Source of the DNA: Sporosarcina sp.
GTDB taxonomy: Bacteria > Bacillota > Bacilli > Bacillales_A > Planococcaceae
Assembly: GCA_026169375.1 (NCBI GenBank)
Contig: JAPFCR010000048.1
Coordinates: 42,730 to 106,729 of the forward strand
Direction of reading: 5' to 3'
DNA: 64,000 nucleotides
Positions 33,520-44,059 of the stretch are shown piece after piece. The notes under the pieces were generated by a model. That model had not been told where the DNA came from and did not search any database. It saw only the letters and a program-made list of their open reading frames with translations. Each line of letters starts with the position of its first letter. The stretch's first letter is position 1. Position numbers and translations under genes: made by a program.

Positions 33520-35004
33520 TTGGTTAGGTATTTCAGGCTGTATTTAACAATTGCACTTATATTCTTTACATTAATATTCTCGGTTGTGATTGGTATAGTA
33601 GACTATTACAAAGGGCAAAAGCAAATCCATGCAAACCATAAAAGAGAAATAGAAATCATTGGAAATTCAGTAGTTCAATCATTACATAACATCGATCAGA
33701 TGTATAATTTAACGGATAACCTACTTAGAAAAGAAATGGAAGGAAACGCTAACTTTTTAATCGAAAAATATAAAAATGATTTAGCTTTTCATGAATGGGA
33801 TTTTCAACAATTGAAAAAAGAATTAGGTATGGATATCTATATTATTGATGAAGAAACGACTGTAATTTACAGTAGTTTTATAGATGACCTTGGGTTGAAT
33901 TTTAAGGAGTGTTGTGGATCATTTGCAGAAGTTATTGAAGAAAGGCGGCTAGGCGGTGAGTTTAAACACGATTTAATGGATCTTCAACAATCTTCCGGCG
34001 AACTTAAGAAGTTTGCTTATATGCCAACTCATGACCAGAAATTTTTAATCGAACTCAGTTTGTCATTAGAAGAAGGCTCTGTCTTTGAAACATTTAATAT
34101 TTTCAAAAAGATGGCTGAACTAGAAAAAGAATATAAGCCTATCCATTCTATACGCCTTTATCATCCAACAGGCATTTCGTTCCGTTATACGAATGACGAA
34201 GAAGGAACAAAAAATATATCAGAAGAGATGCGCCCGATATTTAATGAAGCGAAGCGTAAAAATGAACAAAGAGAAAAAACAAAAAGTGTAAATGGTGAAA
34301 CGATTACATATCGTTACATCCCCTATACAACTGAGCATGAACAAGATTATCCAATGACGAGAATCGTTGAGATTGTTTACAACGAAGTAGAGCTAGAAGG
34401 ATTGCTCAAGTTTTATAGGGAAGGCTTTATTTATCAGCAAATTATCATTTTGTTGGCTGTGATTGTACTGGCCATCATTATCGGGAAAATCATCTCAAAA
34501 CCAATTCATCTTGCCTTTCATGATAGTTTAACTGGTTTGAAAAATCGAGCTGCTTTTGAAGTAGAAGGAAGTAAAAGATTAAGAAAAGATGAAGCTGTAA
34601 GTTTAATGATGATTGACGTAGATAATTTTAAGCAAGTGAATGATCAATTAGGCCATTTAACAGGCGATCGACTGCTCATTGAAATTGCGCAATTAATTGA
34701 AAAGCATATTCAACCTGATGACATTGCTGCGCGATTTGGCGGTGATGAGTTTGTTATTATTTGCTCAGAAAAAAACAAAGAAGAAATGACCGCACAAGCG
34801 GAGTTGTTGCTGCAAGAATTAAACACAATCTATGCAAGTTTAAATGAACAGCATGCTCTTGATGTGTCAATTAGTATAGGAATTGCCTACGCGAAAACAG
34901 ATGAAGAATTAAAAGCGTTGTACGATAGGGCAGATCAAGCGCTTTATCAAGCAAAGGAAAACGGTAAAAATCGATATATATTTTCTGGTGACATGCTACT
35001 TTAA
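33520..35004 (+). CDS. Membrane-bound diguanylate cyclase (GGDEF)
   Basis: 494 residues. There is an N-terminal membrane helix (about 5-27), an extracytoplasmic sensor (28-305), a second helix (about 308-328) and a GGDEF domain with intact catalytic motif FGGDEFVIIC and the HDSLTGLKNR opening. It probably makes cyclic di-GMP in response to an external signal. There is no EAL domain. TTG start with GAAGGAGAG upstream. A terminator overlaps its stop. Confidence 0.92.
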   Translation: MVRYFRLYLTIALIFFTLIFSVVIGIVDYYKGQKQIHANHKREIEIIGNSVVQSLHNIDQMYNLTDNLLRKEMEGNANFLIEKYKNDLAFHEWDFQQLKKELGMDIYIIDEETTVIYSSFIDDLGLNFKECCGSFAEVIEERRLGGEFKHDLMDLQQSSGELKKFAYMPTHDQKFLIELSLSLEEGSVFETFNIFKKMAELEKEYKPIHSIRLYHPTGISFRYTNDEEGTKNISEEMRPIFNEAKRKNEQREKTKSVNGETITYRYIPYTTEHEQDYPMTRIVEIVYNEVELEGLLKFYREGFIYQQIIILLAVIVLAIIIGKIISKPIHLAFHDSLTGLKNRAAFEVEGSKRLRKDEAVSLMMIDVDNFKQVNDQLGHLTGDRLLIEIAQLIEKHIQPDDIAARFGGDEFVIICSEKNKEEMTAQAELLLQELNTIYASLNEQHALDVSISIGIAYAKTDEELKALYDRADQALYQAKENGKNRYIFSGDMLL

Positions 35005-35024
35005 GATTAAGTAGCATGTTTTTT
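34991..35024 (+). terminator. Terminator overlapping the GGDEF gene stop
   Basis: ACATGCTACTT and AAGTAGCATGT pair perfectly around TAAGATT (containing the stop codon), then TTTTT. Confidence 0.9.
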
Positions 35025-35106
35025 GAAATTACAATGCATCATTTATAATTTCATTCAAATTTCGTGGTACACTGGTAAAGAGTATTTTAAAATTGAAGGT
35101 GAAATC

Positions 35107-35394
35107 ATGGAGATTACAGAATACATTGTCGAACAAATCATAGATCCAACAGGCTTAATCGAAGGGGAGCGTTATGAATTTCGGTTGTATGCTATGTTAG
35201 ATGAAGATGATGATTTATATACAGAAGATGGAATTGGCATTCGCACAATTTTGGCAGTAGAAGAAGAGGAAGGACGTCTTGTTGTTGCACACTTTTTTAA
35301 TCGAGCAACTGAGGAAGTGTATGATTTTGAATTAGAAGAAGACGAACAAACTGCTGTACTCCAATTTTGTCAAAAGCATTATGCTGAGGAATAA
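35107..35394 (+). CDS. DUF6509-like protein
   Basis: 95 residues from ATG at 35107 with GAAGGTGAAA upstream. Strongly acidic. The pattern YIVEQIIDPTGLIEGERYEF, DEDDDLYTEDGIGIR and FELEEDEQ resembles DUF6509 proteins of Bacillales, whose function is unknown. A longer frame from 35023 lacks a ribosome binding site. Stands alone between the GGDEF gene and the reductase. Confidence 0.65.
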   Translation: MEITEYIVEQIIDPTGLIEGERYEFRLYAMLDEDDDLYTEDGIGIRTILAVEEEEGRLVVAHFFNRATEEVYDFELEEDEQTAVLQFCQKHYAEE

Positions 35395-35499
35395 AAATCA
35401 CATTAGGTGCGTTTTTACTTGAATTAGTAGATAATAGAACTAATATGATTATGTATAATCAAAAACGATTGGAAAATTATCATAACTGGAGTGTTATAC

Positions 35500-36483
35500 A
35501 TGGAGAGAGAAATTGTTGATATTACAATTATTGGGGGCGGACCGGCTGGCTTATTTTCATCATTTTACGCTGGAATGAGGGAAATGTCGGTTAAAATTAT
35601 TGATAGCCTTCCTCAACTAGGCGGTCAACTCGTCGAATTATATCCAGATAAATATATATATGACGTTGGAGGTTTTCCGAAAATCCTTGCAAAAGATTTC
35701 GTCGCAAACCTTGTAACGCAAGCGCATTATGCGAAGCCAGAAATATTACTAAGTGAGACGGCTTTATCAATCGAGAAGCATGAAGATTATATAGAGCTCA
35801 CAACAGATAAAGGCGTTCATTTAACAAGAACAATTTTATTAACAGCAGGAATTGGTGCATTCCAACCTCGAAAAATTGGCTTGAAAGAAGAAGCTGAGTT
35901 TGAAGGAAAGACATTGCATTATGGTATTAAAGATTTATCTGTTTTTAAAGGTGAAGATGTCATTATTTGTGGCGGTGGAGACTCCGCTGTTGACTGGGCA
36001 CTTATGTTAGAAGATATAGCTTCTTCTGTGAAGTTAATTCACCGTCGTGATCGTTTTACAGCACACGAGACAAGCGTAAAGCAGTTAATGGAGTCAAAGG
36101 TGGAAGTTAAAACGTCATTAGCAATAAAAGAAATTATCGGTGAAGATGGCAATGTTGAAGAAATTTTAGTTGCTTCACGAGATGGATATGAAGAAAGAAT
36201 TAAAACAAATCACGTGATTGTAAACTACGGAAATATTTCTTCGTTAGGACCACTAAAGGAATGGGGTCTTGAAATGGAGCGAAATTCCATTGTGGTCAAC
36301 TCAAGAATGGAAACGAATCTTGAAGGTGTTTATGCAGCAGGCGACGTCACAACTTTCGATGGAAAAGTTAAATTAATCGCTGTCGGACTTGGTGAAGCAC
36401 CAATCGCTGTAAACCATGCTAAATCATATATCGATCCAAAAGCGAGAGTACAACCTTTACACAGTACAAGCGTATTTAGTTAA
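35500..36483 (+). CDS. Ferredoxin/flavodoxin-NADP reductase, YumC type
   Basis: 327 residues, thioredoxin-reductase-like but without the CxxC pair. FAD motif IIGGGPAGLFSSFYAGMR, NADPH motif IICGGGDSAVDWAL, and C-terminal GVYAAGDVTTFDGKVKLIAVG. It passes electrons between NADPH and ferredoxin or flavodoxin. GGAGTG lies before the ATG at 35500. Terminator follows. Confidence 0.93.
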   Translation: MEREIVDITIIGGGPAGLFSSFYAGMREMSVKIIDSLPQLGGQLVELYPDKYIYDVGGFPKILAKDFVANLVTQAHYAKPEILLSETALSIEKHEDYIELTTDKGVHLTRTILLTAGIGAFQPRKIGLKEEAEFEGKTLHYGIKDLSVFKGEDVIICGGGDSAVDWALMLEDIASSVKLIHRRDRFTAHETSVKQLMESKVEVKTSLAIKEIIGEDGNVEEILVASRDGYEERIKTNHVIVNYGNISSLGPLKEWGLEMERNSIVVNSRMETNLEGVYAAGDVTTFDGKVKLIAVGLGEAPIAVNHAKSYIDPKARVQPLHSTSVFS

Positions 36484-36490
36484 AATAGAT

Positions 36491-36530
36491 AAAATCCCCT
36501 CTACCATAAAAATGGTATGAGGGGATTTTA
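36491..36530. terminator. Bidirectional terminator
   Basis: AAAATCCCCTC and GAGGGGATTTT, continued by ACCAT/ATGGT, with T runs on both strands, between two convergent genes. Confidence 0.93.
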
Positions 36531-38006
36531 TTATTGTGATTCTTCGATTTCAGAAACAGTAACAAATGTATATCCGTTTTCTTGCAAGTATGCCATCACT
36601 GCATCTAATCCATCAGCTGTTGCAGGATGAATATCGTGCATCAGAATAATACTGCCATCTCTTACGCCATTTTGAACATGAGAGAGAAGTTGTTGTGGAC
36701 TTCGATGTTTCCAATCGAGCGTGTCCACGTCCCATAAAGCGATTGGCAAATCTGTTTGTTGTTTCACTCCGTCATTAAACGCACCATAGGGAGGACGGAA
36801 TGAATAAGGTTTCTCTCCTGTAATATCTTCAATAATTTGGGATGTTCGATGAATTTCATTATGGACTTTATCTGACGATGCTTTTGTTAAGTCAGGATGA
36901 GTCCATGAGTGATTGCCAAGTTCATGTCCTGCTTCTTGTACCATTTTAGCGATTTCCGGATAATATTCCACTCGACTTCCGAGCATGAAAAACGTTGCCT
37001 TGGCATCATATTTTTCAAGTGTCTGTAACACACGAGTTGTTACATTTGGGTCTGGACCATCATCAAATGTGAGTGCAACTTTTTTTGCGGATGATATTTC
37101 TTGTTCTGTGTTTTCCTCTACCTCTGTTTCATCTGCTTGATTCGAATCAGATGAGTCATTTTGTTTACCATTTGAATCAGTTGAGGATTCTTCATGATCG
37201 GTATCGTCTTTTAATTGCACTTGATAAGAATCGATGAATAAATCATTGACATCTTCATATGGAAGCGAAACGATTGGAATGTTGTCATCTGTTTGATCAT
37301 GTGGGAAATAGAGAACGAGCGCTTCATCGGTAAAAGCAAAGTGTTGATAATTTTCCCAAAGAGGTTCAGTGTACTTTTTAATCTCCTCTTTTGTGAAACG
37401 ATTTTGTGAACTGTCATTACTTTCTAACTGTTTCTTTGTTAAGGTCGAAAGCGTTTGAAGGTTTTCTAAATCATAATCTAAAATGTTTTCTAATGTTAAC
37501 ATATCGCCGTTTTCATTATTTAAATGGAATGTATGGATTTCCATTTCTCCTTGAAGATCGCCAATATGTTTATTTGAAACAAACACAAAGGAATACGTAC
37601 CATTTGGATGTTCAAATGTTTCAAAAGAAATATTTAGTTCATTTGTAAAGTTCTTATGTTTTTGTTTGTAAGTTGCAACATTTGTTAAATGGTCATGTTT
37701 AATTCCTTTAATATGTTTTTTTATTTTGTCATTAAATGCAGTATGATTACTTTTGGGGTATTGAATTGCAAACGGAATTTTTACGTCATTTGAGATTTCA
37801 GTTATAATTTTAATCCCTGAAAAACTTGAGTCTGCTTCGTCAATGGTGGACGAAACTGCATTTAAGTCGTCTGGATCGTCATGTGCTGCGATTGAGTTGC
37901 TTTTGTATAAATACAGTAAATAAGCACTCGCAAGTATAAGTATGAGTGTTAAGCTTGTCAGTAAAATATCAAAGATAGGAAGTTTTCTTTTTGTGTTGTT
38001 TCTCAT
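36531..38006 (-). CDS. Membrane-anchored polysaccharide deacetylase (NodB family)
   Basis: 491 residues. Signal anchor (about 9-30); an N-terminal extracytoplasmic region with DUF4163/DUF3298-like features (TLENILDYDLENLQTL, LVLYFPHDQ); a Ser/Asp/Glu-rich linker (about 265-300); and a NodB deacetylase with TFDDGPDP, HSWTHPD, RPPYG, DTLDWK and LMHDIH motifs. It probably deacetylates peptidoglycan or another wall polymer. All catalytic motifs are present. Divergent from trhO across a 270-base spacer that shows no other gene. Confidence 0.93.
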   Translation of the reverse strand: MRNNTKRKLPIFDILLTSLTLILILASAYLLYLYKSNSIAAHDDPDDLNAVSSTIDEADSSFSGIKIITEISNDVKIPFAIQYPKSNHTAFNDKIKKHIKGIKHDHLTNVATYKQKHKNFTNELNISFETFEHPNGTYSFVFVSNKHIGDLQGEMEIHTFHLNNENGDMLTLENILDYDLENLQTLSTLTKKQLESNDSSQNRFTKEEIKKYTEPLWENYQHFAFTDEALVLYFPHDQTDDNIPIVSLPYEDVNDLFIDSYQVQLKDDTDHEESSTDSNGKQNDSSDSNQADETEVEENTEQEISSAKKVALTFDDGPDPNVTTRVLQTLEKYDAKATFFMLGSRVEYYPEIAKMVQEAGHELGNHSWTHPDLTKASSDKVHNEIHRTSQIIEDITGEKPYSFRPPYGAFNDGVKQQTDLPIALWDVDTLDWKHRSPQQLLSHVQNGVRDGSIILMHDIHPATADGLDAVMAYLQENGYTFVTVSEIEESQ

Positions 38007-38276
38007 GAGTAAGACCCCTTATTAGAAAATATTGTAGATTAATACAGTCAATTAAAATAGTAAAAAAATAATAGTTTAGCGAAACATAGAATAAAACCGC
38101 TAAAAAAGTCGTATAATGTAAGTATACAAGATAAAAAGATAGATTCCAATCCATTTATTGCATACATAAATTTCATAAGGTTTTCACTTTTTCTGAAGGG
38201 GAGATTATGCTATAATATTTCATATCTACGTATGTAAATAAATTTAGAAACAATATAACAAGGTGGTTAGAAGAAG

Positions 38277-39257
38277 ATGGGAAAAGGCACATACCGGGTT
38301 CTTTTATTTTATAAGTATGTTGAGATTGAAGATCCTGAAACCGTTGTCGCTGAACATTTAGAAGCCTGTGAAGAAATTGGCTTAAAGGGCCGTATTTTTA
38401 TTGGAACTGAAGGAATTAATGGAACTTGTTCGGGGACAATTGAACAAACAGATGCATATATGGACATGATGAATAAAGACGAGCATTTTAAAAATATCGT
38501 TTATAAGATTGATGAAGAAAATCAGCATGCATTTAAAAAAATGCATGTGCGTGTCCGTGACCAGATTGTAAATTTAAGTTTAGAGGACGATATCAATCCC
38601 AACCAATTAACGGGAAACTATTTAAGTCCCTCAGAGTTTTTAGCGAAAATGCAAGAAGAAGATACAATTATTTTAGATGCGCGTAACGATTATGAATATG
38701 ACCTTGGACATTTCAGGGGAGCAATTCGCCCAGATATTCGTACGTTCAGAGAATTACCACAGTGGATTCGCGAAAACAAAGATATGTTTGAAGGTAAGAA
38801 AGTATTAACTTATTGTACTGGTGGAATTCGTTGTGAGAAGTTTTCAGGTTGGCTCGTACGTGAAGGGTTTGAAGACGTGAGTCAATTACAAGGTGGAATC
38901 GTCTCATACGGGAAAGATCCGGAAGCGAAAGGTCAATTATGGGATGGCCAATGTTATGTATTTGACGAGCGCATTGCAGTACCGGTTAACCAGGTAGAAC
39001 ATGTTATCGTTGGTCGCGATCATTTTGATGGTGAACCATGCGAGCGTTACGTAAACTGCGCAAATCCAGAGTGTAACGAACAAATCTTGTGTTCAGAAGA
39101 AAACGAACATTTCTATATGCGTAGCTGTACAGATGCATGTCGTGTGCACCCACGTAACCGTTATTTTACTGAACATGATATGACTGTTGATGAGTTTACC
39201 GAGCGTCTAGAAGCATTAGAACGTTATCGTAATGAAAAACTTGTTTCTGCTGAATAA
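38277..39257 (+). CDS. trhO: tRNA uridine(34) hydroxylase TrhO (rhodanese-like)
   Basis: 326 residues. The N-terminal acylphosphatase-like domain ([24 protein letters not shown]), rhodanese domain with catalytic Cys in [15 protein letters not shown], and C-terminal Cys-rich tail ([23 protein letters not shown]) match TrhO/YceA. It makes 5-hydroxyuridine at tRNA position 34. A TATAAT lies at 38211 and AAGGTGG before the ATG. Confidence 0.95.
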   Translation: MGKGTYRVLLFYKYVEIEDPETVVAEHLEACEEIGLKGRIFIGTEGINGTCSGTIEQTDAYMDMMNKDEHFKNIVYKIDEENQHAFKKMHVRVRDQIVNLSLEDDINPNQLTGNYLSPSEFLAKMQEEDTIILDARNDYEYDLGHFRGAIRPDIRTFRELPQWIRENKDMFEGKKVLTYCTGGIRCEKFSGWLVREGFEDVSQLQGGIVSYGKDPEAKGQLWDGQCYVFDERIAVPVNQVEHVIVGRDHFDGEPCERYVNCANPECNEQILCSEENEHFYMRSCTDACRVHPRNRYFTEHDMTVDEFTERLEALERYRNEKLVSAE

Positions 39258-39294
39258 TTAGTCTCAGTATGCTAAGAGGAACAATAGATAAAAG

Positions 39295-39345
39295 AAATCG
39301 TTTAGATGAGGTAAAAAATCTCCATCTAAACGATTTCTTTTTGAG
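39295..39345 (+). terminator. Terminator of trhO
   Basis: AAATCGTTTAGATG and CATCTAAACGATTT form a perfect 14-pair stem followed by CTTTTT. Confidence 0.93.
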
Positions 39346-39446
39346 ATAGCGTAGATTGTCAATTAGGAACATATACTATTTTCAAACGTCTTTTAAACGA
39401 GACACCAAACTTATTGTAGTTAAATGTAAAATGGAGGATTTATGCT

Positions 39447-40271
39447 ATGCATTGGAAGAATTTATATCGCGGTTTCTTTATCGGGATTAGCGATTTGATT
39501 CCAGGTGTGAGCGGGGGGACAATTGCTTTCATCTTAGGAATTTATGAAGATTTATTAAATGCGATTAGTGGGTTTTTTAGCCGCGAATGGAGAAAGCATA
39601 TTGGTTTTTTACTGCCACTTGCGATTGGAATGGGCGGGACATTACTTATATTCGCTAAATTAATAGATTATTTACTGAAAAATTATAACGCTCAAACACA
39701 GTTTTTCTTTTTAGGATTAATTATTGGGGTCATTCCTTTTATTACGAAAGAGGTAAATGTAAAACAGAACTTTAAATTTGGTCATTATTTGCTCGTTATA
39801 CTTGTTGGTGCTGCACTTGCTTCTTTAGCATTTGTAAATCAACAAGATTATGGCATCATTACGAAATTAACGTCATCGAATGCACTTGGCTTATTCCTCG
39901 CAGGGTGGGCTGGGAGTATGGCCATGTTGTTACCAGGGGTTAGTGGTTCATTTGTCTTATTAATTCTTGGTGTTTATCATACTGCGATTGGCGCGCTTGC
40001 AGATTTGAATATTCCAATTATCGCAGTCATTGGTTCAGGCGTAATTGTTGGATTTATCGTCAGTAGTAAAGTCATTCGATTTTTATTGGCGCGATTTAAA
40101 TATGGTACATTTTCGGTTATTATTGGATTAATTATCGGTTCGATCTTTGTGATCTATCCAGGATTCCCTGGTGATGGTACTTTCTTTGTGATGTCATTGC
40201 TCGCTTTATTTACTGGTTTAGTTGTGGCAAGTTTATTTAGTTCTTTTAACAATAAAACTGCAAGTGAATAA
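39447..40271 (+). CDS. DUF368/PopT-type polyprenyl-phosphate transporter
   Basis: 274 residues with about eight membrane segments. The two family signatures occur once in each half: DLIPGVSGGTIAFILGIYE (residues about 14-32) and LPGVSGSFVLLILGVYH (about 156-172), suggesting internal inverted symmetry. DUF368 proteins have been shown to flip undecaprenyl phosphate back to the cytoplasmic face for wall synthesis. GGAGG precedes ATG. Confidence 0.93.
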   Translation: MHWKNLYRGFFIGISDLIPGVSGGTIAFILGIYEDLLNAISGFFSREWRKHIGFLLPLAIGMGGTLLIFAKLIDYLLKNYNAQTQFFFLGLIIGVIPFITKEVNVKQNFKFGHYLLVILVGAALASLAFVNQQDYGIITKLTSSNALGLFLAGWAGSMAMLLPGVSGSFVLLILGVYHTAIGALADLNIPIIAVIGSGVIVGFIVSSKVIRFLLARFKYGTFSVIIGLIIGSIFVIYPGFPGDGTFFVMSLLALFTGLVVASLFSSFNNKTASE

Positions 40272-40340
40272 GGTTTTTTCTATTAAAAGTGTTTTGAATT
40301 TGATATCCTTGAAATATAATAATGAGAGAGGATGAACAGT

Positions 40341-40763
40341 ATGTCAGGACCCGCTTTACGCCAATTACACGCACACCGCGCAATTCATGAAGGCGGTTTA
40401 TCAGGTGCGATTACGAAAACAGAAGAGTTAATGCAACATTTACGAGATGGCGAACATGAAACAGCTCAATTAGCAGCAGATGACTTAATCGATTACTGGA
40501 AAACACGTGTCATTAGTCATGCAGAGGCTGAAGAGAGTGGTTTTTACTTAGAAATTGCAGAAGAAAATCCAGAACTTCAAGAAGCAGTCACAATGCTTAC
40601 GCGAGATCATGATTTGCTTCGGATTATTATGAAGGATCTTGAAGAGCTACGTGAAGAAGAAGGGTTAAGTCCTGCGGTTCTTCAGAAGTTTTATGCACTT
40701 CAAATCGTCAATGAAATTCATAGTAGAGATGAAGAGCGGTTATTATTTCCAGATGAAAATTAA
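40341..40763 (+). CDS. Hemerythrin-like protein
   Basis: 140 residues. His/Glu ligands are spread over four helices: LHAHRAIHEGG, SHAEAEESGFYLEI, TRDHDLLRIIM and NEIHSRDEERLLFP. A second, divergent hemerythrin-like protein is at 29.1 kb. The ATG at 40341 has GAGAGGATG upstream; an ATG three codons earlier overlaps that site. May store or sense oxygen or iron; the specific role is unknown. Confidence 0.8.
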   Translation: MSGPALRQLHAHRAIHEGGLSGAITKTEELMQHLRDGEHETAQLAADDLIDYWKTRVISHAEAEESGFYLEIAEENPELQEAVTMLTRDHDLLRIIMKDLEELREEEGLSPAVLQKFYALQIVNEIHSRDEERLLFPDEN

Positions 40764-40768
40764 TGTGA

Positions 40769-40794
40769 ACGTCGCGTAACAGCGGCGTTTTTTT
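40769..40794 (+). terminator. Terminator of the hemerythrin-like gene
   Basis: ACGTCGC and GCGGCGT (one G-U pair) around GTAACA, followed by a T run. Confidence 0.85.
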
Positions 40795-40934
40795 ATAGAT
40801 AAAAATAGGGGAAACAAAAGTGTGTAGATGTGCTAGAATTTAAGAGAGATAAAAGAAAAGTTGTAACTGAAGGATCAAAATTAAGGTTCGGTACTGCGAT
40901 TTACATAAAGTAGATGAAAGGGGCGAGGTGGATT

Positions 40935-42716
40935 TTGTTAACGAAAGCAACAGAGGTTTTACAAGATTATTTTGGGTATGATGATTTTAGAGTTGGACAA
41001 GAAAATGTGATTGAAAGTGTGTTAAATGGACAAGATACACTTTGCGTAATGCCAACAGGTGGCGGTAAATCACTCTGTTATCAAGTTCCTGCACTTGTTA
41101 TGGAAGGTACAGTACTTGTGATATCCCCGCTTATTTCACTGATGAAGGATCAAGTGGACGCATTAAGGGAAGCAGGAATTTCAGCTGCTTATATTAATAG
41201 TACGATGACGACTGAAGAATACCAGGAAACGATGGATGCGACGATTCGTGGAGATTATCGTTTATTATATATTGCGCCGGAGAGACTCGACTCGCCGTCT
41301 TTTACAAATCGCTTACAGCTAATGAACGTACCGCTTGTTGCGGTAGATGAAGCGCACTGTATTTCGCAGTGGGGCCATGATTTCAGACCGAGTTATCGCA
41401 ATATCCGCAGAATGATTTCTCTTTTTCATGAAAAACCAGTGTTGCTCGCATTAACTGCAACGGCAACGCCAGCTGTCAGGGAAGATATTTGTTCCCAATT
41501 AACAATCGCTGAAAATGATACAGTGATGACAGGCTTTGAAAGAGAAAATTTGACTTTCTCAGTTATCAAAGGACAAGACCGAGAGAAGTTTGTCATCGAT
41601 TATGTGAAGAAAAATGAAGGGGAAGCTGGCATTATTTATGCTGCGACAAGAAAAGCAGTCAATCATTTGTATGAAGTATTGTCAAGACGCGGTGTACGAG
41701 TTGGAAAATATCATGCAGGCTTATCCGATGTTGAACGCGAAGAAGGGCAGGAACGATTTTTAAATGATGAAACAGCCGTTATGATTGCAACGAATGCATT
41801 TGGAATGGGCATCGATAAAAGTAATATTCGTTATGTCATTCATTATCAAATGCCGAGAAATATGGAAAGTTATTATCAAGAAGCTGGTCGTGCAGGCAGA
41901 GATGGGTTAGACAGTGATTGTACATTATTATTTTCATCACAGGACGTACAAACACAACGTTTCTTAATTGACCAATCATTAGATGAAACCCGAATACCAA
42001 TGGAGCTTGAAAAATTGCAGTCGATGATTGACTATTGCCATACAGAATCTTGTTTACAAAAGTTTATTGTTCAATATTTTGGTGAAGAGGATGTTGAGAA
42101 TTGTGGACGCTGTGCAAATTGTACAGATACGAGAGAGAGTTCAGAAGTGACTGAGGATGTCCAAAAAGTACTTTCTTGTGTCATTCGAATGGAGCAAAGA
42201 TTCGGGAAAACGATGATTGCACAAGTGTTAACAGGTTCTCGCAGTAAAAAAGTGTTGGATTTTGGTTTTAATAAATTAACAACTTATGGCATTTTAAAAG
42301 GTCGAAGTACAAAAGACGTTTCGGATTTTATTGAATTTATTATTTCGGAAAACTATTTAGGTGTAGAAAACGGACAGTTTCCAATTATATATGTAACAGA
42401 ACAGGGAAGAAGTGTTTTACTTGGGAAACAAAAAGTTTACCGAAAAGTGTCTGTCGTTACAAAGCAAATTACAAAAGATGATCCGTTATTTGAAAAGTTA
42501 CGCGCACTTCGTCGTAAACTGGCACAAGATGCAGGCGTCCCGCCATTTGTCGTATTCTCCGATAAAACATTACAAGACATGGTGAGTAAAATGCCGACAA
42601 CAGAAGAAGTCTTTTTAGAAGTAAACGGAGTAGGATTAACAAAGTTAGAGCGTTACGGCGAACCATTTTTAAACGAAATTCGCGCGTTTCAAAACGAAAC
42701 CGTTACTTCGACTTAA
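40935..42716 (+). CDS. recQ: ATP-dependent DNA helicase RecQ
   Basis: About 593 residues. Helicase motifs include PTGGGKSLCYQ (Walker A), VDEAHCISQWGHDFRP, LALTATAT and the motif VI region GRAGRDG. The RecQ-C-terminal domain has zinc ligands in CHTESC and CGRCANC, and an HRDC domain ends the protein. It unwinds DNA in recombination and repair. TTG at 40935, with GCGAGGTGG upstream, is preferred over the ATG at 40914, which precedes that site. Confidence 0.95.
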   Translation: MLTKATEVLQDYFGYDDFRVGQENVIESVLNGQDTLCVMPTGGGKSLCYQVPALVMEGTVLVISPLISLMKDQVDALREAGISAAYINSTMTTEEYQETMDATIRGDYRLLYIAPERLDSPSFTNRLQLMNVPLVAVDEAHCISQWGHDFRPSYRNIRRMISLFHEKPVLLALTATATPAVREDICSQLTIAENDTVMTGFERENLTFSVIKGQDREKFVIDYVKKNEGEAGIIYAATRKAVNHLYEVLSRRGVRVGKYHAGLSDVEREEGQERFLNDETAVMIATNAFGMGIDKSNIRYVIHYQMPRNMESYYQEAGRAGRDGLDSDCTLLFSSQDVQTQRFLIDQSLDETRIPMELEKLQSMIDYCHTESCLQKFIVQYFGEEDVENCGRCANCTDTRESSEVTEDVQKVLSCVIRMEQRFGKTMIAQVLTGSRSKKVLDFGFNKLTTYGILKGRSTKDVSDFIEFIISENYLGVENGQFPIIYVTEQGRSVLLGKQKVYRKVSVVTKQITKDDPLFEKLRALRRKLAQDAGVPPFVVFSDKTLQDMVSKMPTTEEVFLEVNGVGLTKLERYGEPFLNEIRAFQNETVTST

Positions 42717-42735
42717 AATATGCAGGAAAGTATGG

Positions 42736-42765
42736 AGCAGATCTAATTGATAGGTCTGCTTTTTT
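42736..42765 (+). terminator. Terminator of recQ
   Basis: AGCAGATC pairs with GGTCTGCT around a nine-base loop and is followed by TTTTT. Confidence 0.85.
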
Positions 42766-42837
42766 AAGTTTATTTTTGTGTCAATGGGGTATTTATATTA
42801 ATATAAAAGTTTTGAGATAGAAGAAAGGGTGTTTATA

Positions 42838-43950
42838 TTGACACAAAGAATCTTTAGATCCCCGTCAAAATATGTGCAAGGTAAAAATGCAATAGAAGGT
42901 ATGGGAGAACATTTATCAGGACTAAGTGAAAATGTTCTTGTGATGGCTGATGAAATTGTTTGGGATATTGCAGGCCATAAAGTTGTAAGTGAATTACAGA
43001 AGGTTGGCTTAACGGTAAAAGAAATCACTTTTAACGGAGAGTCATCTGAAACAGAAATTAAACGAATTGTAGATGCAGGTAAAAGTGCAAAAGCAACAGT
43101 TGTTATCGGTGTTGGTGGCGGTAAAGCGTTAGATACTTCCAAGGCTGTTGCAGATGATTTAGATGCCTATACAGTTATCGTCCCTACAGCAGCTTCCGCA
43201 GACGCGCCGACTAGTGCACTTTCGGTCTTGTATTCCGAAGACGGGGTTTTTGAAGATTACAGATTTTACAATAAAAACCCTGACTTAGTCCTAGTCGACA
43301 CACAAGTCATTGCAAATGCACCAGCTAAATTATTAGCCTGGGGAATTGCCGATGCTTTAGCCACTTGGGTAGAAGCAAGAGCTGTGATTAAGAACGGTGG
43401 TAAAACAATGGCCGGCGGGACAACAACAATTGCAGGACAAGCCATAGCTGAGAAATGTGAAGAAACATTATTTAAATATGGTCACCTCGCTTATGAATCT
43501 AATAAAGCGGGAGCTGTCACACAACCACTTGAAGCGGTTGTTGAAGCGAATACTTTACTCAGTGGTTTAGGATTTGAAAGTGGTGGACTTGCGGCAGCAC
43601 ATGCTGTTCATAATGGTTTCACCGCGCTTGAAGGAAAGATTCATGAACTCAGTCACGGAGAAAAAGTTGCATTTGGCACACTCGTGCAATTGGCATTAGA
43701 AAATCATTCACGAGAAGAAATCGAACGTTATATTCGTTTCTATATTAGTTTAGAACTGCCAGTTGATTTTGATGATATGCATCTAAACGAAGCGACGCGG
43801 GAAGACATTATGAAAGTTGCAAAAGCAGCGACCATTGATACAGAAACCATTCATAATGCATTTGACGTTTCTGCTGAAGATGTAGCAGATGCGATATTCG
43901 CTGCAAATCAATATGCCAAGAGCTATAAGAAAAGAAACAACATTCAATAA
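42838..43950 (+). CDS. gldA: Glycerol dehydrogenase
   Basis: 370 residues, iron-containing alcohol dehydrogenase superfamily. NAD motif [15 protein letters not shown] and [15 protein letters not shown]; the metal ligands are expected as Asp in [14 protein letters not shown], His in AAHAVHNGF and His in [10 protein letters not shown]. It oxidises glycerol to dihydroxyacetone. The TTG at 42838 gives the family start [16 protein letters not shown] and is eight bases after AAAGGG; a GTG at 42829 overlaps the site. Confidence 0.94.
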   Translation: MTQRIFRSPSKYVQGKNAIEGMGEHLSGLSENVLVMADEIVWDIAGHKVVSELQKVGLTVKEITFNGESSETEIKRIVDAGKSAKATVVIGVGGGKALDTSKAVADDLDAYTVIVPTAASADAPTSALSVLYSEDGVFEDYRFYNKNPDLVLVDTQVIANAPAKLLAWGIADALATWVEARAVIKNGGKTMAGGTTTIAGQAIAEKCEETLFKYGHLAYESNKAGAVTQPLEAVVEANTLLSGLGFESGGLAAAHAVHNGFTALEGKIHELSHGEKVAFGTLVQLALENHSREEIERYIRFYISLELPVDFDDMHLNEATREDIMKVAKAATIDTETIHNAFDVSAEDVADAIFAANQYAKSYKKRNNIQ

Positions 43951-43962
43951 CTCGTGAAATCG

Positions 43963-43996
43963 AAAGGATGGGGATACGCTCCCTATCCTTTTTTAA
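43963..43996 (+). terminator. Terminator of gldA
   Basis: AAAGGAT and ATCCTTTTTT, continued by GGGA/TCCC, with a short loop. Confidence 0.85.
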
Positions 43997-44059
43997 ATGA
44001 TGTAAAATTGGTTAGCATTGATAAAGTTTGACATAAATATGTATACCTCACCGAACGTG

